Shown one piece after another: positions 59,857 through 64,000 of a stretch of 64,000 nucleotides of DNA (its first letter is position 1; the number at the start of each line of letters is the position of its first letter). The notes beneath the pieces were generated by a model that saw only the letters and a program-made list of their open reading frames with translations, did no database searches and was not told where the DNA came from. Source of the stretch: Argentina anserina (lineage: Eukaryota; Streptophyta; Magnoliopsida; Rosales; Rosaceae). The position numbers and the translations under genes were made by a program. The stretch is taken from NCBI RefSeq assembly GCF_933775445.1, contig NC_065876.1:21762001-21826000 (forward strand), in the 5' to 3' direction.

Positions 59857-61517
59857 GGAGATTTTGCTAGTATCATCAGTGTTGAAGCTTGTATGGAACT
59901 AGAGTAATTTCTTTCCTTTTTGGGTTCGTTAAAGTTTTCAGATGATGGATCAACTGTTCCTGAGACAATTAAGTTCTAGATTCAGTGTTCTCGGAGATTT
60001 TGAGAGAGTTATCTCGAGTGATTTAATGTTTTATATATTCTACTCATCTTGGCTTGCACCATAAATTCGTTAACACAACTAGATCAACTAGGTTAAAAAT
60101 TTAGGTCCTAAATGAATTTTGTCTTTCAGATTTCTTTGTTATTAATACTAAGCTGGTCGCCAGCAGCAAGACACTATCCATGAAATCAAACTAAAACTAC
60201 TCCTGTACCAAAAAAATAAAACTAAGAAGACCAAGAAGTCTGCTAATTGATAGTTCATCAAACCTGGAAAATGAGGTCAGGATAGGGGCGGATGCCAACC
60301 GGAAAATAAAGCCGAAGTTTATCCAGATTCAGTCAACGCGATTCCAGCACCCATAACTCTACCCGCCGCCTTGATTTCGTTGTAGTAAGTTGATTGTGAA
60401 CAAAGTTGAGCTCAGTGGGTGATGCTTGTATGGGGTAATGTTGCTTGTGAGTTTCTGCTAAGCATTCCCCAATGCGACCCGGTCTCGTACTTCTTCAATT
60501 CTTCCTCCGATGTTTAACTGTATTAATTTTTTTGAGAAGAGACGTCTACTGTATTAAGGCCTTAAGGGTGACCGTAATCTCAGATTATGTTGGAGGAGCT
60601 TCATGGAATGCCTGATGCCTCGAGGTGATGCCTATGAGTAGCAAGGATTGTAACTTTGTAAGGCATAGGATAGCTTGGATAGTGTGTCTAAGGCCCCATT
60701 TGGTTGGCAGAAATGTACATTAATTTTTTTTTCCTTTCCAAACTAATTTGAAATTGAATAAATTTTTGTAAGATATTAAAACTCATTTATAAGGAAATTA
60801 CCTACAATTTAAAAAGAAATTAGCCTTTATAGGTTGGAATAGAAATAGTATAATAAACACGATGAAAATATAAATCTCTAATTTTTGGAGAGTATTGTAT
60901 TTGGATTTGTGTGGACTTATTTTAATTGACAAATTTTTTAGAAAGTTCACAGACTCCTTAAAAAGTTCACATATTTTCATAGAATTGTTAAAATCACTGA
61001 CTTCAAACACATACTTTTGACTTATTTCTATAGATTTTTATTGATTCATGAAATCCACAGAATTCATATTGAACGACTTATACTGATTTTTTATTACTCA
61101 TAAAAAATAATACTTTCTTTTTTATTAGTTAAGAAAATAAGGTATGATAACTAATTAATATACATACCATGTCTATTAATTACAAGCTTACGGTTTTGTT
61201 GTTTCACTGTCCACAGTTCCGTGATAATTTGCTTCACTCTCGAGTGCGCCTTAATCACCTATGTTGGCTTGGTTCTCTAACGCCTTGTGAGTGCTATTAA
61301 ACGGGGACTTAATGCATGCTAATAAAATTTTCTACAAAACAATTTTTATTGTGAGATCCCGACTAAAATAAATCAAGAAAAATAATTCCAAACACACCAA
61401 ACACTGAAATCGGGGAGCAGTTTTATAGAGGAGGAGAAGAGAGTTTTTGGGCATGGTCTTGTAGATTGGTTCCCACAGATAACGACGTCGTCCATCGCGG
61501 CAGTGCTCGACGATAAA

Positions 61518-61523
<6 letters not shown>
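59857..61523. other. Intergenic region with a hAT/Harbinger-like MITE fragment
   Basis: After the RPSA 3' UTR, 60250-60520 is unassigned. At about 60690 GGCCCCATTTGGTTGGC looks like the terminus of a GTTTGG-type MITE, with an AT-rich body to about 61110. Its TTCATGAAATCCACAGAATTC-type words recall 62340-62400, so two relatives may be present. No gene found. Confidence 0.4.

Positions 61524-61579
<56 letters not shown>
61524..61579. repeat. (GA)28 microsatellite
   Basis: Uninterrupted GA tract of 56 bp. The overlapping ORFs are Leu/Ser or Glu/Arg artefacts of it. Confidence 0.95.
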
Positions 61580-61580
<1 letters not shown>

Positions 61581-62494
61581 CCGAGCCGAGGTATCCCCTT
61601 CATATGCCAGTCCTTTCATTTTTATCTATTTTCATATGTCGGTCGAAACCGACTTCCTTTTAAAAAAATCGATAAGTATATAAATTTCTAAATTTAATTA
61701 GTATAATAAACTTTTGCTATGGTTTTCGGGTATTATATCTATTCTAAACAAATTTATTAGTTGTGTCTATTACAAAGAAATTAGAGAATCTCAACTATTT
61801 ATAAGAGAGTAAGAGAAACCCTTCAAATTTAACCTTTTTTTCTTATGTACTTATTTCATCGTCATTGTTTTTATTGATAGCATTGGACATGTGTCCACAA
61901 TTGAGAATAAGGTTTTAGTAAGTATATAGATACAAGGTAAGACCATAACAAAAAGAAGAAGAAAATAGTCAAAGGGTGAATAACCATATTGGGTTGTAGA
62001 AAAAATAATTGGTAAAGAAAAGACAAAACGAAAATAAAGAAAAATGATGGAGGATGAACATCGATCTTTGAAAGAAATGAGAAAGTCCATGGAAATGTAT
62101 ATGAAAATCTTTGGTCTAGAGGCTAGACAATTTTTAGAGTCTGGTGTGTGTATTTTACACTATAAAATCCATGAGCTTCCATGAGTTTATAATTCCATAA
62201 GTATGAATGATATTTGAATACTCAAACTTCTATTCATTTTGAAAAGACTTGATTGAATACTTCCAGACTCTTATAGATTTTATAATGACTTTTCAAATCC
62301 TAATTGAATACACCTAAACTTGTATGGATAATTCAAATGTTTGTATTGAATACATCTAGACTTTTGAAATCCATGGATTTCTTTAAAACTCTCACGAATT
62401 TCACATAATAATACACTTCCATTCGCCACACATGAGGCTAACTTTATGTCTCTATGTGAACTCAAGTAGGCTTTGAGGTCGTGTGCTGATAACG
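61580..62494. other. Unassigned region containing a repeat with TATTCAAT words
   Basis: 62200-62420 has several (A)GTATTCAAT/ATTGAATAC words and AAATCCATGGATTTC, suggestive of a MITE body. The stretch just left of 62495 begins with the Copia primer-site region (CGTTATCAGCAC on the minus strand), so some of it may be Copia interior. No gene. Confidence 0.35.
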
Positions 62495-62691
62495 TGTTAC
62501 AGAAGAATGTAATACGTATCTGAATAGGGAGAAACATCATCATTATTCATTGATAAAGAGGCATTATATATAGGCATTACATATATTATCATGTAGATTT
62601 AGGAATTATATATCCTTCATTACCTAGACTAACATATATTAATTAGGACAAGATACACCGGAAGATTACAGAAAGTAATTCTCCTACAACA
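62495..62691 (-). repeat. Copia LTR with adjacent primer site, truncated element
   Basis: 197-bp minus-strand LTR, TGTTGTAGGAGAATTACTTTC...CTTCTGTAACA, with TATA-like CCTATATATAATGCC near 62560-62574. Related to the LTRs at 2190 and 44242. The bases beyond its end, CGTTATCAGCAC, are the primer-site region, so this is a 5' LTR of a truncated element rather than a solo LTR; target duplication is not visible. It lies at the point where the 0.8-kb MITE copy is interrupted. Confidence 0.85.
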
Positions 62692-63462
62692 GCTCTTATA
62701 AAAATATAATTTTAGACATTAAATTCGATAAAAATAAAAGCATTTAATTATTTTCTTTTCATAATAATTATTTAATAAGAATTAAAATATCATTGTTTAC
62801 GAACCCTGTCAAACAAGGTTTAGGTTTAACGTGAATTGATGAAGATATGAAAGACATGAAGACAACACCATCTTCTACCTCTCAATTCCCAATTCTCAAC
62901 ATCATATACGTACCTCCCTCACTCTTCTCCCAATTGTAATATTTCATTTTTCCTAATTTTCTTTACTTGAAAATTGAGTAAGTAATGGCGATTAGAATAT
63001 ATCTCTCGTGATGTTGAGAATGATTTTTCATTGTCTCTTGTAATAATAATTAACTGGAGTTGATGTATTTTATTAATTATAATTGGTTGTTCGAATGATT
63101 ACTTATTTAAATAAATTAGTCTAAAATTGATATCTTGTAAAATCTTATTTACAGTTGAGCAAAGAATACAGGTTTAACAACATTATATGTAAGAAATATT
63201 AATAAAAAAGAGATTTTTATAAAAAACATGTGGAGTTCGGAATGAATGATTAGATACAAAAAGAAAATAAATGAAATAAAGGTCCAGTGAGTATGAGATG
63301 TAATGAGTAACTAATTGAAATATAAGTCAATAAAAATATTATTTAAGTAAATTAAATGGAGGTCTAGTGAGCAAATTTTTATATTTAAAAATAAAATAGA
63401 GGTGTAGAGAGCATGAGAGGTCTAGTAAGCAAATGTGAAGGTCCCAGTAACAACACCCGAAG
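62692..63462 (-). mobile_element. Second copy of the 0.8-kb MITE, inverse orientation, truncated by a Copia LTR
   Basis: Reverse-complement match to 3308-4030, sharing for example the TGACTTATATTTCAA, GAACTCCACATGTTTTTTAT and TCGAATTTAATGTCTAAAAT words. The end corresponding to 4040-4106 is missing where the LTR begins at 62691. Its terminus at 63462 reads GGGTGTTGTTACTGGGACC on the minus strand. No coding potential. Confidence 0.75.
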
Positions 63463-64000
63463 ATATACCTGAACAAAGAAGATATGAGGATGCAAATGGT
63501 GATTAAGGATCAAGGAGAATTAGGGTAGCATTATAGAAATACATTTTTTTTAAAATTATAATATCCCAATTTTTAAAGTAGGCCAAATTTAATTTTTCTT
63601 TTGAGAAAAAGAAAGTAGATGTTGTCATGAGTTCGCCGTATTGTTCGGTGATTTTTTCAAAGTCCTGAGCTATTTTTAGCGATTTTCCGAAGTTTGGTTT
63701 ATTTCTTCTATTTTCCATGTGGCGCTGCCCCATTGGTCCAAAGACATAGCTTACTTGCTAATCTTTTCAGCCTCACCCATGTGCCATTTTTTGGTGGGTC
63801 ACATGGGACACTTGTTAAGTCGTGGGTGTGCGCTTTTGCGGTGTTGATACATGGCACAATGAGGCTAATCATTGGCGGCCACGTGTCAAGATGGAAACCT
63901 ATAAATAGGATCATCCTCTCTCTAATTTTATTATTATTTTATTAGTTTTGCGACGAAAGTTACACAGATCATATCTTTTGATCACTAACTCCAATTTGTA
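63463..64000 (+). other. Right-edge region with possible promoter
   Basis: CCTATAAATAGG (about 63898-63909) is a strong TATA box, preceded at 63880-63888 by CCACGTGTC, a G-box/ABRE-type element. CATGTGGCG and CACATGGG words lie further up. This could be the promoter of a gene starting beyond the window, or an LTR promoter. Nothing else is recognised. Confidence 0.4.

Noticed and set aside
62495..62691. Solo LTR interpretation
   Set aside because: The flanking 5-mers do not match and the primer-site region follows the LTR, so it is the end of a truncated element.

Overview
This window is plant nuclear DNA, almost certainly from a eudicot. Its genes have GT-AG introns, it is AT-rich between genes, and it is packed with plant-type transposons. 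Two host genes look intact in structure, plus one near-intact paralogue: a pair of WAT1/UMAMIT-type membrane transporters (minus strand, 22371-24895 and 51594-54246) and a five-exon 40S ribosomal protein SA (uS2) gene (plus strand, 57985-59856). A single-exon relic of a third WAT1 copy lies at 2795-2910, so the ancestral locus was a small WAT1 tandem array. The species and family cannot be fixed from the sequence alone.

Layout. 1-2374: minus-strand fragment of a Ty1/Copia element (gag plus 5' LTR). 2.5-6.8 kb: WAT1 relic, a CACTA-type end, a 0.8-kb MITE, a 1.1-kb Mutator-like element with 178-bp inverted repeats and a 9-bp target duplication, and a roughly 108-bp tandem repeat. 7007-8524: solo LTR with target duplication. 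8.8-13.8 kb: degenerate PIF/Harbinger element with both of its genes. 15.9-17.0 kb: GC-rich repeat block. 17286-22180: near-intact Copia element. 22.4-24.9 kb: WAT1 gene A. 25.4-31.8 kb: a DNA-transposon-like shell with an 11-bp target duplication, into which a 5.5-kb non-autonomous LTR element (tRNA-Asp primer site) jumped. 32.3-36.8 kb: 5'-truncated LINE carrying its own MITE insertion. 37.4-43.7 kb: 430-bp direct repeats bracketing a CCDC124-like gene fragment and a broken hAT transposase, itself split by a Harbinger-type MITE. 44242-51348: old Copia element with target duplication. 51.6-54.2 kb: WAT1 gene B. 58.0-59.9 kb: RPSA. 61-63.5 kb: another Copia LTR fragment, inserted into a second copy of the 0.8-kb MITE.

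The two WAT1 genes share exon structure, promoter-proximal microsatellites and flanks. The roughly 27 kb between them is mostly transposon insertions that postdate the duplication. Gene B carries a 5-nt insertion that removes about 20 C-terminal residues. RPSA is an independent housekeeping gene with a telo-box and TATA promoter. I found no CRISPR, operon or other bacterial feature, and no clearly new biological system. The most interesting material is the nested transposon architecture, the small candidate ORFs and the host-gene fragments inside it.
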